64,000 nucleotides of DNA from Orobanche coerulescens (taxonomy: Eukaryota; Streptophyta; Magnoliopsida; Lamiales; Orobanchaceae). The translations under genes were made by a program, and so were the position numbers. The notes below the pieces were generated by a model, which saw nothing but the letters and a program-made list of their open reading frames with translations, did not search any database and had not been told where the DNA came from. Position 1 is the stretch's first letter; each line of letters begins with the position of its first letter. Location of the stretch: assembly GCA_033398695.1 (NCBI GenBank), contig CM065818.1, positions 35,302,001 to 35,366,000 of the forward strand, read 5' to 3'. Below, one piece after another: positions 21,888 to 34,737 of the stretch.

Positions 21888-23000
21888 ATGGAGAGGGCAA
21901 GAAGAGGACGTGGAGGACGAGGCCGTGGAGCGGGCCGAATCCCGAGAGCTTGTGTGAATACACGTGCGAATGCGAGAAATAATGCTAATTCATCGAGCAG
22001 CGATGCTGCCACTCACTCACCTGGACGCGATCATTCACTAACGGGGAGTCGTACCCGGGACACGGCTCAGTCAGAAGGTGTCCGGGTTGACCCACTCGCT
22101 TTTATGCAGGGCATGATGGCCCAAATGACCCAGATGGCACAACTTATGGAGACGATGCACAACTCAGTTAATCAAAATCAATAGGCTCCTCCGCCTCCAC
22201 CTCAGAGGCAAGAAAGGAATGTGAGCAATATCATCGGCGACATCTCTCGCCAGAGGCCACCTACTTTTGAGGGCTCGTCTGAGCCGGCGGATATTATTCA
22301 TTGGCTCGAGCATTTCGAGAAGTTGTTTGCTATGGTAGAGTGTCCCGAAGGACACAAAGTTTCGCTGCGGCTTACTACCCGGGTAAGAGCGCACATTCTT
22401 GGTGGTTGTCGTTGAAGCCCACCGAAGGATCATGTACTTGGGATCATTCAAGACTCTCATGATGGAGAGGTATTATCCGGCCCCACTCAGAGAGGCCAAG
22501 TCGCTGAATTACTCACACCCGACCCCTCAACAGACGAGGATGTTCTCGCCATTGCCGAGAAATTTCAGAACTTCTCCCTTTCGCCTCATCCATCATTCAT
22601 TCAGAGGCGGATAAAATCAAGTATTTCACAAGAAGTCAAACCCCGTATGAGACTACAGTTGCTTAACCATAATTGCACCACGTTGGCCGAATTCATTGAG
22701 AAAGCTCTCACTTATGAGCTTATCGCTAAGGAAATTGCTAAGCAAAGAACCTTCGTCTCGCTAGCAAGAAATCGAAGAATCGTAATCGACCAAGGCGGTC
22801 CGACAACTTTTAAGAAACCTAGTGCGGCTCGCTTTCGAGCGACCTCCCGTGACGTATAAACCCGCGAATCTCGGCCTCGAGTGGCCGCCTGCCATCACCT
22901 GCTTTAATTGTGGGGATCTTGGTCATCTCAAGCATCAAGTGTCCGAGACAGACTATCACGTGTCATAATTGTGGGATTGCCGGGCATAAGGCCCGCTTTT
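21888..23000 (+). pseudogene. Element B gag (decayed)
   Basis: The ATG at 21888 opens MERARRGRGGRGRGAGRIPR, an Arg/Gly-rich start like that of element C gag (35771). A TAG stops the frame near 22184, after which SRQRPPTFEGSSEPADIIHW and KLFAMVECPEGHKVSL give the usual Tekay gag capsid-like motif. A frameshift near 22410 and later breaks follow. Near 22900-22995 two degenerate zinc knuckles (CFNCGDLGHLKH…, CHNCGIAGHKARF) lie in different frames. Gag would bind RNA and build the particle; this copy cannot be translated. Confidence 0.75.
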
Positions 23001-23079
23001 TCCGTAGGACTCCAAACCTACTCAGACGTCATCTCGTGCCCCTAAACAACACTGCTCGTAACTGTGCCACTCAATCGGC

Positions 23080-24243
23080 TGCTTAAAATGACAGAGCGAC
23101 TAAAGGTGGAGCCTATAGCCGGCAGTAGCGTCAGGTCTGTCGGACTAGCAAGCCCCGGATTTATGAGATGAAGAAGACCGATGATCCAGAGGCCCGAATG
23201 ACCTCGTACACTCGATATTCTATCTCAACCTCGTGTGTACCCTTTTGATACCGTGCATCGCATTCATTCATTTCCGAGTCATGTTTGAGTAGACTACGCC
23301 CGGGTAGTGCTACTAGTTGTGAGCCTTATGTCATCGGCCTACCCGATGGTAGACGAATTATCTAATCGTGAGATTGAATTGTCCGATTCGGCCATGGTCG
23401 TGTATGGCCGGACCTAATCGTAGTAGATTTGCCGAGGGACGACGTCATCTTGGGTATTGATTGGATGGATCGTCATGATGCCATCATTAGTGTCCGTAAG
23501 CGTATGATCACTATCATTTCGCATTTATGGGGTTGAATGTGTGTTTCAGGGAGGTAATCCCGGCTGTTCTGGTAAGGTCATTAATTTGATGAAAGCAGTG
23601 AGATTACTCAATCAGGGGTGTGTTGGTTATTGGTGCTTTATGACCAAAACCGAGAAATCATCATTATTGTTGACGGACATTCCGATAGTGAGGGATTATG
23701 CCGATGTTTTTCCAGACGAGTTACCTGGTTTACCTCCACAGAGGGATGTGGAATTCACGATTGAGTTGGAGCCTGGTACGTCCCCGATATCAAAGGCACC
23801 GTACCGGATGGCCCCGACCGAAATGCAGAAATTAAAGAACCAACTTGAGGAGTTGTTCGAGAAGGGTTATATTCGACCGAGTGCGTCCCCGTGGGGAGTA
23901 CCAGTGTTATTTGTCAAGAAGAAGGATGGTTCTTTTCGCTTGTGTATCGATTATCGGGAGTTGAAAGGGTGACAATCAAGAATAAGTATCCCTTACCCCG
24001 TATTGATGATCTCTTAGATCAACTTCAGGGAGCTTCAGTATTTTCCAAGATTGACTTAAGATCTGGATATCATCAGTTGCGGATCCGAGAGTCGGACATC
24101 GCGAGGACGGCGTTTCGAACACGCTATGGTCATTATGAGTTTGTGGTTATGCCATTTGGATTGACTAATGCACCTGCGGTATTCATGGAGTTAATGAATC
24201 GGGTTTTCATCGACTTTCTGGATCAGTTTGTTGTTGTCTTCAT
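23080..24243 (+). pseudogene. Element B pol: protease trace and truncated reverse transcriptase
   Basis: A decayed protease region (23150-23530; SHSFISES, then [18 protein letters not shown]) leads into RT. At 23690-23970 are [40 protein letters not shown] and [11 protein letters not shown] frameshift at about 23969 is followed by [55 protein letters not shown] and DQFVVVFI. The frame breaks exactly where the catalytic F/Y-x-D-D box should be (24240), because sequence from there into the 3' LTR is deleted. Confidence 0.88.
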
Positions 24244-24263
24244 CGGTATTCATGGAGTTATAA

Positions 24264-26360
24264 GTAGCGCACGCTACGAGTGGTATGTAGCGCGCGCTAG
24301 TGGGTTGTAGTAGCGCACGCTAATATTTGGTGTAGCGCGCGCTAAGGACGGATCAGGTTGAGTCCAGTGGCTACTGGACTGCACTGGATTAATTCATAGC
24401 GCACGCTACGAGTGATTTTTAGCGTACGCAAATGGTGTAGTAGCGCACGCTACTTCTTGGTTGTAGCGCACGCTACCGAGATCAGATCAGAGGACAGAAG
24501 GTTCTGGACTTCAGTACTGGACAACAGATATTTAGCTAGCGCACGCTAACAATTGGAGTTAACGCACGCTATTGGGATAGAGTTAGCGCACGCTACCAGG
24601 TCGTAGCGTACGCTAACGGGTCAGCCAGAGTTCACTGGAATGTTCATACAACTCGTTAGCGCACGCTAAGTAGCAGGTCATAGCGTGCGCTAATCTGGAG
24701 CAGTATAAATTGGACAGTTAGCGTGAGTTTCGTCATTTTCTCACTTCTCTTTGTTTTTGAGCGACTTCGGGCGATTTCGGGCGATTTGGAGTGTTCTCTT
24801 CGAGATGCTATCATCTATAATCATCTTCAAGCCTTTGAGTTGGATTAATCATCACTTCATCACTCCTTAACATCAAATCTAAGGTATTAATCTCTTGGAT
24901 CTAGAATTTCGGATTTTTGGGTTTTTCCTTCCGATTTCTTCGTGTAAGCTTGGATTATCTTTGGAATATGTTAGATATGGATTATCTACCTTGGATAAAT
25001 ATATTCCTACGGATTTAATGGCTATTTTTGGAATTATTTCAAGAACCCTTGGGGTTGACTTTGGTTAATTGGGGATTTTCCGATTGATGTTATTGTAATC
25101 TTGAATTGTGGATTCCTATTGGATTATTGATATCATTGAAGTGTTTTGATAGTTCGAAATACTCATTTTGGTGATGGTTTCGATATATTCGGATCGATAT
25201 TTTCGAAGTTGTGTGGTTGGTTACGTATTCGTTAGAATGCCCATATGAGTTTGATTATCGTTGTATCGACTTTTGGGTTAGTCGTGTTTTGTTGCTTGAT
25301 ACGTGTATTGAACGGTTGTTGGTAATTATTGTTATTCAAGGTTGTTCGAGCGACTGGTATCTCGATTAGGACGTTGTTCGTGGAAGGACATTGTCATCGG
25401 TATTGTGTAAGTTAACTCTTACTCGGTTAAAAGGATACTCATTCCTTTTGTTGTTGATTGCTCATAATCATAACTCATTCATCATGGTATTAATCATATT
25501 GAGACTTGTAATTGTCGAATAATCATTTCATTCACGAGGAACGACGGTTCCAAATCATTTCATTGTGTTATCAATCAAGTCACTATTATTTTCATCTCGG
25601 TGAGTCATCTCGCCCGTCAATTATTATTCATTGATATTCATTGTGGTCATTCTCGCTCATATGACCTTCTCGGGTTCATATTGCGTGGTCGGGTGTGGTC
25701 GTGTGGAATTTTTAGTCGGGCACACGATGGTCATGTATCGGGTTCACCGATACATTGGACCGCACACGGTAACGCTTACCTCCGTGAGACTAATTAGGTA
25801 CAAGGACGGGTGTGTCCGGTCATTCGCCTTGTACACTTGCACGTAACATTACGCGCATTTATGATACTCCTCTTCAGCGTAATTCATAACTAAGGATATT
25901 TCATAACTTCAGCTAATTCATGATTGTGTATTTTCAACCCTTGAGGATTGTTGTTCTGTATAACTGACCCCGTTGGGGAATTTTGTTTTCAGGTCACGAC
26001 AAGGCAAAGGGACGGGAAGAGTATGTTGACGGCGAGGAGTCCCAGTGATACTAATAGGGGGCCCCATTCATTCCGTTTGTTTCAGTCATTTCAGTCATTT
26101 CCGTCATTTGTATTTTTCCGCGGCAAATTCCGTTTGAGATGTTTAACTGTTCAGGGTGGTGTATTTTATCTCCATATAAAATATACTAGTATTCGGTTTT
26201 GTCCTGGTGTATTGTACTTAAACGCCTCATCGGAGTACTCGGTAATATAATGTGGTTCGGTACTACAATTATATTATTTATTTCATCAATTTCATTTGCC
26301 TGGTGGGTCCCAGTCGGGGATTCACGGCACTATAATATCCGCCTAGCTTGGGGTGTTACA
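24264..26360 (+). repeat. Element B 3' LTR, 5'-truncated
   Basis: It aligns with 19322-21394 of the 5' LTR, including the palindrome array and TATA box, and ends GGGTGTTACA at 26360 before CTCTA. The first part of the LTR was lost in the deletion that also removed most of pol. Confidence 0.92.
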
Positions 26361-28531
26361 CTCTAAAACCGATTGTTCATTCAAATTAGTGGTAAAATAT
26401 TCTAAAACACAAATTTTTTGGAGGTTGAGGGTGAAGTGTGATAGGCATAATCATGATTTTGCAGAGTCGTTGCATGGTTTCCCATATGCAATGCGATTAA
26501 AGGATGATGAGTTCAGTTTGGTGCAACAATTGACAGAGTATCACGTACCACCACGTCATATACTTTCGTCAATAAAGGAGCGTAATTCGGATAACGTGTC
26601 TAGCGTTAGAACTATATATAACGCACAAAATAAGACACGTGGAGCCATAATAGGTGATAGAACTCCAATCCAAGTCCTTTCGTCACATTTGATGCGTTTA
26701 GGTTATACATACTACCTGAGGGTAAATGAGGTCACTATTTTTTGTTCACCCCACGTCATATGCGTTATGGTGTACATTCCCAGAAATCATACTAATGGAC
26801 TCCACATACAACACCACATTGTTTAAATTGCCGTTTTTTGAAATTGTTGGAGTTACTTCAACAAACAAAACATTTTCAATGGCGTTTTGCTTTTTAGACA
26901 AAGAAAAAAGACCTAATTTTCAATGGGTATTGCAATGTGTGAAGGAGGTGATAGACGAAGAATATTACCCGCGTGTTATCATCACTGACAGAGATTTAGC
27001 GTTGGTTGGGGCATGCAGAGAAGAATTCCCGAATGCTAACAAATTACTTTGTCGATGGCATATTTCAAAAAATGTACTTCAGTATTGCAGAAATAGATGC
27101 AGTACGCTAAAAGAGTATGAGTCCATTAAAGGAACATGGGATTGAATGGTTAAAGCTCCGACACGGGCCATATTCACGCATTATTATGAACACCTACAAC
27201 AGTTATTGGTCGAACATGCAGGTACTTACTTATTAATTCATTGTTTTTATTATTTAATAAATAAGTACCCGAATGACTTTTTATTAATTCATTGTTTTTT
27301 TCCAGATATTTTTTTCGTATCTGGATAACTGGCTGCAAGGTTATTCAGACATGTTTCTCTCGTTTATTACCGATCAATATCGCAACTACGGCGAGTCAAC
27401 AACATGCAGAGTTGAGAGTCAACACGTGTTGTTGAAATTATACTTGGGCACCACACAGTCCAACTTAGACACGTTGTTGAGTTCGATCTATAAGATTATC
27501 ATTGCGCAAGAAACTGCGATAAAAGAAACTTTTAATAGAAGCAAAAATGAGAAAATGCATAAATGTAATATACCACTATTTGCAGAATTGTGGTATAAAG
27601 TTTCCAATTATGCTTTGGAACTTATTTTCGAAGAACTCCAACGGTCGATCACCCTGGAAGAATGTGGTCATCATTTGCGGTCAATTTATGGGCTACCATG
27701 CTTTCACGAACTGCTTTACTATCGAATTCATAGTAAGTATATTAAATTTATGACTATCAAGTTATTTTCCCCATTAATATCAGTAATTTATACGAGTCAC
27801 TTTTAATGAATGCAGAAATGGCCATTCCACTGGAGAGAATTGATATTTTTTGGAGAATTCTAGTTGTTCCGTGGCTTAGTATCAGTACTCCTACGCCTGA
27901 AGATGGTCCTTCTTGTGAAACTGACATACGACAATTGAAGAATGTTTTTGGCAAAATGTCGTCGTTTGTCAAGAAAAATATGTTAAAGAAGGTGAGAGGG
28001 ATATACGATCCCGAATCTGTTGATATACGTGAACCTGCTGTTCACAAAAGTACTCGTGGACGTCCCAGCACAAAGGACAAAAAGTCCCAGGCTACAAAAG
28101 TTCCAGACTTGAATAAAGAACCAACCGTAAATCACCAAAGAAGCACAAATTCAAGATCTACAAAAGTCCCGAACTTGAACAAAGAACCTGCAAGACATAG
28201 TTCATACATGGGTCCTAGAGTTGAACAAAGTAGAAGACATAAGTTATACGTTCGAGATGGAGTTAGCGAATATTTGATGGAGCAAATTCCAGAGCTTTTC
28301 CATCGATACATCATAAGTATTTATAATGTGCTAGGTGATGGAAATTGTGGGTTTCGGTGCGTTGTCGTAGGTATTGGTTACCAGGAAGATAGGTGGTCCG
28401 AAATTCGAGCTCTTTTAATCCAAGAGTTAGACACTCACAGGGACTATTACACAAGAATGTGGTGGTATGATGACTTTAACCACATTCGGATCTCGGTAGA
28501 ATGGTTCCGTCCTGGATTTGCACCTAAGGCC

Positions 28532-30408
28532 TGTAACACCCCCAGGATATCCGAGGTATATTACAGCGCCGTGAATCCCTATATGGGACCCACCAGGCTG
28601 AACAAGCATCATACTCATCGACTCACAGAAACAACAGAAAAATACCTCGTCATAAAGACGCCCAACAAAATAATCCACCCGGTTCAACCGGTCAAACATA
28701 ACATCATAATCCGTCACAAATATAATAAACAACAATACAATCCCGACGAGTAAAAATTCTTAAGTACTCGAGTACTCCTATTAGTTTAAAGACCACAAAA
28801 GGTAAAAAGATAGAAGGCAATAAGACACCACTCGTGCACAATCATCACGCACGGCCATCATCCGCATACTGGTCCAGCACCCGCTCGTCTCGATGAACTT
28901 GACCTGAAATTCATAAAACGAATTTCCCCAAAACGGGTTCCCAGAGGGGTTAGCAATTACGCTAGTACAAGTAACCAAATGAACGACTTACATCTTACAC
29001 ATATAGTAATTGCATGCAATCAAGAAAAACATAGTTCCAAAACACTCATTTCCGGAAATGCCAATATCAAATCACATTTGTAAAAATGCACCACAATTAA
29101 CCGCGGACCCACAGCTTCGTGGATCCCTATCGAGACCCCGTCGGATCTAACCTGTAGTGGTTAAAAGCAACTCGCGGTTCCACAGCTTCGTGGAGCCCTA
29201 CCGAGACCCCGTCGGATCTAACTCGTAGTGAGTATACACACACACACACAATTCCCATACAATACTACTATGTCAAGATCGTAAGTTCATAAGGATACTT
29301 GCCTCGGTTAATAGACGGTGATACGAACGGAAAGGAAGAATCGAACACGACCGCGAGGAACCGGCGTAAATGAACCTAACGATTCGAATAATACAATCAC
29401 AACCAACTCTAGATGAATACAAAAATGGAATACACCCGAAAACCCGCCTACGATTCATGTATATTCGTACCAAAAATAACGAGGGCGGATCACAACCAAA
29501 CCCTCTCGATTCCGTAAAAACCCACAAAATATCCATGAATCCGTAGGAAAGCTAAAGATACTAACAATATTAATCGTATTCATCATGAATCCACCAACAA
29601 AACGGAACGAATCGGAAGAAAATCCCAAAACCCCCAAATTATCCAAAAGTAGGGTTCTAAGAGATATTACCTTAGAAGATCCAAGTACTATGATCCGTAG
29701 AACACGCATTAGATCGATTATCCGGGCTTCACAACCGAATGAAAATGATGAAAATCGACCCTCAAGTGATGAATGATGAGAAGTTCTCCCCTCAACCCTC
29801 TCTCTCTCAAGGCGCAGAGAAGGAAAGGAAGAAAATGGCTGATTTCGCCAAAAACGAAATTATACATTGACCGCATCGTGTGCCGCGGCTCACCAAGTGT
29901 GCCGCGACAAGCCCAAAATCGCTCCTGTGGTTCGCAAAGGTGCCGCGGATCGCTAGCGTAGCCGCGGCACCCGTCTGATGGGTTTTGGCCTAAAATGCCA
30001 CACGAGTGTGCCGCGGCCCGGATGGGTGTGCCGCGGCACTGACTCGGCAGTGTGCCGCGGCCCCGTCGGCATGTGCCGCGGCACACAGTACAGTCCGCTC
30101 GGCCAAAAACTGGAAAAATGTGTGTGCCACGGCGCACACTCCTTGTGCCGCGACCCACACCCCCTTTGGGTCCTAAAATGATGAAAAATGATCCGGGAAG
30201 AGAATAAAAGCAATAAGAATCAGTATTTGGGAAACGATAACACGAAATGGATCCACGGCAACCCCGAAACGGCGGTTCCGCACAACAATAACGAGAATCA
30301 GATCAATAGATGATAGGAAAGATACACTGAAAGATACACGAGGGTTACTACAATCGAAAAATACACCGGAAATGAAAATACAAGGGAAAGAAAAATGCGG
30401 ATATTACA
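28532..30408 (-). repeat. Element C 3' LTR
   Basis: On the minus strand it runs from TGTAATATCCGCA (30408) to GGGGGTGTTACA (28532). It contains the palindrome array 29878-30150, a TATA-like TGTATAATTT near 29861-29870 and two copies of a TAGATCCGACGGGGTCTCG module (29105-29235). The open frames here, including RNA-like lysine- or proline-rich ones, recur in the other LTR and are not supported as genes. Confidence 0.93.
29878..30150 (-). repeat. U3 palindrome array, motif GTGCCGCGGCAC
   Basis: About ten copies of GTGCCGCGGCAC or a form with one or two changes occur here. The complete form is a perfect 12-bp palindrome. On the minus strand the array lies directly upstream of the TATA-like box near 29865. 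The 5' LTR has the same array at 37348-37600, more degenerate. Confidence 0.9.
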
Positions 30409-30441
30409 TTCTACCCCTCTAAAAATAAGTTTCGTCCCGAA
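30409..30441 (-). other. Element C polypurine tract and conserved inverted repeat
   Basis: On the minus strand GTTTCGGGACGAAAC, a 6-bp-arm inverted repeat, is followed by TTATTTTTAGAGGGGTAGAA and then the 3' LTR. The same pair of elements precedes the 3' LTR of LARD2 and LARD3; LARD1 has a decayed form. Confidence 0.8.
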
Positions 30442-30443
30442 AC

Positions 30444-33400
30444 TTAAGAAACAAACAACTCAGGGTACTTAGCACGTATGCTATCCTCGGTTTCCCAAGT
30501 TGCCTCCTCGACACCGTGTCTCGACCACTGCACTTTGACCAAAGGGATGGTCTTATGCCTCAGTCGTTTCTAACGATGCTCCAAAATCTTCAAAGGACGC
30601 TTCTCAAAAGTAATATCTTCAGCGACATCAATCTTGCCATAATCGATGACGTGACTAGGATCCGGGACATATTTCCTCAGCTGGGAAACATGAAAAACGC
30701 TATGAACATGACTCAAGGCCGGAGGTAACGCCAAACAGTATGCCAACCCACCGACTCGCTCGAGGATCTCAAAGGGTCCAATAAATCTCGGACTCAACTT
30801 CCCTTTCTTCCCGAAACGAAAAACTCCCTTCGTCGGCGACACCTTTAGCAGAACGTGGTCTCCCACCTCAAATTCCAAAGGTCGACGACGGACGTCGGCA
30901 TACGACTTTTGTCGACTCTGGGCAGTCAACGTCCGTTCCCGAATTAATTCTATCTTCCGTATCGTCTCTAAAACGACATCCGGCTCGGTCCCGACCAAAT
31001 CGGATGCCTCATTCCAACAAATCGGTGATCGACATCGCCGCCCATAAAGTGCCTCATACGGTGCCATCCGAATCGACGCGTGCCAACTGTTGTTGTACGT
31101 GAATTCGATCAATGGCAAATGCTCATCCCAGTCACTGCTCCAATCGAGAGCACAAGCACGCAATAAATCCTCGAACGTCTGGATAGTGCGTTCCGACTGT
31201 CCATCTGACAGGGGATGAAAAAAGGTACTCAAACGCAAATGGGTACCCAACGCCTTATGCACCGCCTGCCAGAAGTGCGATACAAAACGGCCATCACGAT
31301 CCGAAACAATAGACTTCGGAGTACCGTGAAGCCTCACAATCTGCGCGATAAACACACGAGCTAACTTCTCCGGGCCCCAAGTGTCCTTGATGCCCAGAAA
31401 ATGTGCCGACTTGGTCAGACGATCAACAATCACCCACACCATATTCATGCCCGACCTCGATCTCGGCAAACTCGTAATGAAATCCATCGATATATCTTCC
31501 CATTTCCATTAGAACGGGCAAAGGATCGCAAAACTCAAATGGCCACATCGATGCTCGATTTTCACTTGCTGGCAAGTCAAACATCTCGCTACAAACTGCG
31601 CGACCTCCTCCTTCATATCATTCCACCAGAAATTCCTTCTCAAGTCCTTGTACATCTTACTCGAACCAGGATGAACGGAATAAGGTGTAGCATGGGTCTC
31701 ACACAAAATACTTTGTCTCAGCTCTGGGTCGTTCGGCACACAAAGCCGACTCTGGAATCTCAAAACACCATCCTCGTGAATCACAAATCCAGGAGACTTT
31801 CCCTTAAGAACGTTCTCTCAGATTTGAGTAATAATCGGATCCTCTAACTGCTTCAGCTTACTTTCATCGATCAAAGACGACGAAACCTCTAAAGCACAAA
31901 GTTGCCCGACAGCCCCAGGCAACAAAACCTCAACATCAAACTCAATCAAAGCCCGCCGAAGCTCCGACTGAGACGTAAGGATCTCAAGCATTCGCAATGC
32001 GACCGGTTTCCGACTCAAGGCGTCGGCCACGACGTTCGCCTTGCCTGAATGATAAAGGATTTCGAGGTCATAATCCTTAATCAGCTCTAACCACCTCCTC
32101 TGCCTCATATTCAACTCCCGCTGAGTAATTATGTATTTCAGACTTTTATGATCGGTAAAAATCTGACATGCAGAGCCGAAAAGATAGTGACGCCAAATCT
32201 TGAGCGCAAAAACGACTGCCGCTAACTCCAAATCATGAGTAGTAGACTGCAAAATAGCCCAGTTCGCAATGGCCAGCCGCCTGCTTTTGGGCGGGCATTG
32301 GGCTGCATATTTTTGGACCAAAAAAAATCGGGATTTTTTGGCCCGACCCAAATTTGGCCCGCCCGTTGAGGCCCAGCCCGCGGGCGGCCCAGTTTTTTTT
32401 TATTATTTTTTTTATATTTATGTTTTATGTAATTATAATATTTAAAAAATTTCCTTATTTGTTAGATTATATTACATCTATATGTTAATTATTGATGTAA
32501 TTTTTTTTATGAGACTTTGTGATTATTTTGTAGTATCTCATATCAATAATAATATTATTTTATAATTTTTATAAGAAAATAGTAGTGATAAATGATATAA
32601 TCATCAAATAAAAATATTTATATATTTGTCTTTTGATTGTGGTAGTGTAGTAAATAATATACTTATCAAATAAAAATAATTGTATATTTATTTAATCGAT
32701 TGTGATAGTATAGTGAATAATATGATAATTAAGTATCGAAAAATATTTCTATATTTATTCAGAAATAATATTTCAAAAAAAAAAAAGAGTCGAGGCCCGT
32801 GGGCCGGGCCAGGCCCTCCCGGGGTGGGCCACGGGCCTAATATTTTTGGCCCAATAAAAACGGGCCTTTTTGGCCCGATCTAGATTTGGCCCGCCCGTTT
32901 TTCGCCCGGCCCATTTGGGCCGAGCCCGCATGTTTGCCAGGTCTAATGAGTAGGGTAGTTCAGCTCATACGGCCTCAACTGCCTCGACGCATAGGCAATG
33001 GTCTTGCCGTGATGCATCAATACGCACCCAAGACCCTGACCCGAAGCATCGCTATAAACGGCAAAACCCTCGTTGCCACATGGCAATGCCAAAACCGGGG
33101 CGGAAGTCAAACGCTTCTTCAGTTCCTCAAAACTCGACTGCCTCTCGTCATTCCGCATTTAACTTCTCGATTTCCGGAGCAAGCTGCGTAAGTGGCCGAG
33201 CTAGTTTCGAGAAATCCTCGACGAACCTACGATAGTAGCCAGCCAAACCCAAGAAACTACGGACCTCCTTCACATTTTTGGGCGGTGCCCAATCCAACAC
33301 TGCCTCAATCTTCTGCGGATTCACACGAACCCCTACCGAAATCACGTGACCTAAAAACATCACTTCCTTCACTTAACTCACATTTCGAGAACTTCGCATA

Positions 33401-34737
33401 GAGTTGCTCGTCCTCAAATGTCTAACACTACCCGCAAATGATGGGCATGCTCCTCCTCATTCCTCGAATAAATAAGAATATCGTCAATGAAGACGATTTA
33501 CACACTTATCCAAATACTCGATAAAGACTTTGTTCATCAATCGCATGAACACCGCCGCGCATTAGTTAACCCGAAAGGCATAACTACGAACTCATAATGT
33601 CCGTATCTCGTCCGAAAAGTCGTTTTCAAAGACATCGACTCTCTCACCCGAGTCGGTAGTACCCCGATTTCAAATCAATCTTCGAGAATACCGCACTCCC
33701 TACAATTGATCGAACAAGTCATCAATTCTCAAAGAAAGGATACTTGTTTTTGATGGTCACCTTGTTTAGTTCGCGATAGTCGATACACAAACGTAGTGAA
33801 CCATTCTTCTTCCGCACAAACAGGACCGGTGCGCCCCAAGGCGAGGCGCTCGGTCGAACATACCCCGACTCAAGAAGCTCACTCAACTGCTTCTTCAACT
33901 CGGACATCTAACAAGGTGCCATGCGATAGGCGCCTTGAAATAGAGCGCGCCCGGCTCTAACTCTATAGCAAACTCGACCTCACGATCCGGTGGCAATCCG
34001 GTAACTCGTCAGAAATACATCAGAAACTCATTAACGATCGAATCGATGAAAGCTCGACTCCATCACTCTCCGCCTTCAAGGTGTAGCACCAATAGCCGTA
34101 CACCCCTTTCGCAGAGTCTCATCGCCTTCAAGGCGTTAATAACAACTGTTCCCCTCTTTCGCCCGGCGAAAGAGTGCTCGGTGCCGTCTTCGGCTAACAT
34201 GGTGATGATCCTCGTGCGGTAGTTCATGATTGCACCATGACGCTCGAGCCAATCATCCCCGAGAATTAAGTCCTCACCCTCAATACCCACAACAATAAGA
34301 TTAGAGGGCCAAGCCCTCTCACAAATAAATACAGAACAGTCTCGAACCTCCTGATCACCAACGATCCTATCACCGCTAGGAAGCTTAACGATGAAGGTCT
34401 CACAAGGCGTCAAACAGTCGAGACTCAAACGGCGCATACAATCCAGAGATATGAACGAATGCGTATCACCAAAATCGAAAAGCACACTGACAGGATGAGA
34501 AAGAATATGAACGGTACCTGTCGCCACGGTAGCCGCTGGGTCATCGGCTCTCCGCATCTCATAGACATGCAGGTGGGCTGAGCCGACACTGGAAGCTCCC
34601 CCCTTAGAGGGCTGACCCCGACCTCTCCCCCGACTAGCACTCGGCAGAGATTGAGGAGCAAACGATCCTTGATTCACACTTGGTTCCCTAGGCGCTGGAA
34701 TGGAAGCTCGGGCACCAAGGATTTTCTCCCTCTCAGC
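30444..34737 (-). pseudogene. Element C pol: protease, RT, RNase H, integrase, chromodomain
   Basis: In order on the minus strand: a protease with VLFDFGDTHSFIS (usual form D-S/T-G, here DFG) and LILGDDWLERHGAIMNY; RT with [38 protein letters not shown] and the catalytic FIDDILIYS near 33490; a GHVIS…[15 protein letters not shown] stretch; RNase H with [20 protein letters not shown] and [12 protein letters not shown], split by a MITE (32243-32945); integrase with an HHCC finger (31700-31560) and a DDE core with WVIVDRLTKSAHF, IVSDRDGRF and DGQSERTIQTFEDLLR; and a chromodomain ending in VEEATWETEDSIRAKYPELF at the stop 30446-30444. Frameshifts and stops (RT near 33700 and 33390; a stop where LKILEHR meets the chromodomain) make it defective. 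Confidence 0.93.
32243..32945. mobile_element. hAT-type MITE (703 bp) inside element C RNase H
   Basis: The ends are TAGACTGCAAA on the plus strand and TAGACCTGGCAAA reverse-complemented from 32945. The 8-bp duplication ATGAGTAG lies at 32235-32242 and 32946-32953. Removing the insert restores the RNase H reading frame. Sub-ends are dense in GGGCC/GGCCC and CCCGGCCC motifs around an AT-rich core. The terminus matches the MITE at 12867-13426. Confidence 0.93.

Larger units (their letters stand above)
18991..26360 (+). mobile_element. Tekay element B: gypsy LTR retrotransposon with a large internal deletion
   Basis: The 5' LTR is 18991-21394 (2404 bp). The 3' LTR remnant is 24264-26360 and lacks about the first 330 bp. 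The 5-bp duplication CTCTA (18986-18990, 26361-26365) shows that this is one insertion, into MULE-1. The interior has a primer site, decayed gag, a protease trace and the first part of reverse transcriptase. RT then stops abruptly at 24243 and the sequence jumps into the middle of the 3' LTR, so the RT C-terminus, RNase H, integrase, polypurine tract and LTR start are gone. The lineage is inferred from gag/RT resemblance to element C and from shared LTR ends. Confidence 0.92.

Noticed and set aside
29718..30213. Cys/Arg-rich frames in element C LTR
   Set aside because: They are translations of the GTGCCGCGGCAC array, not a zinc-binding protein.
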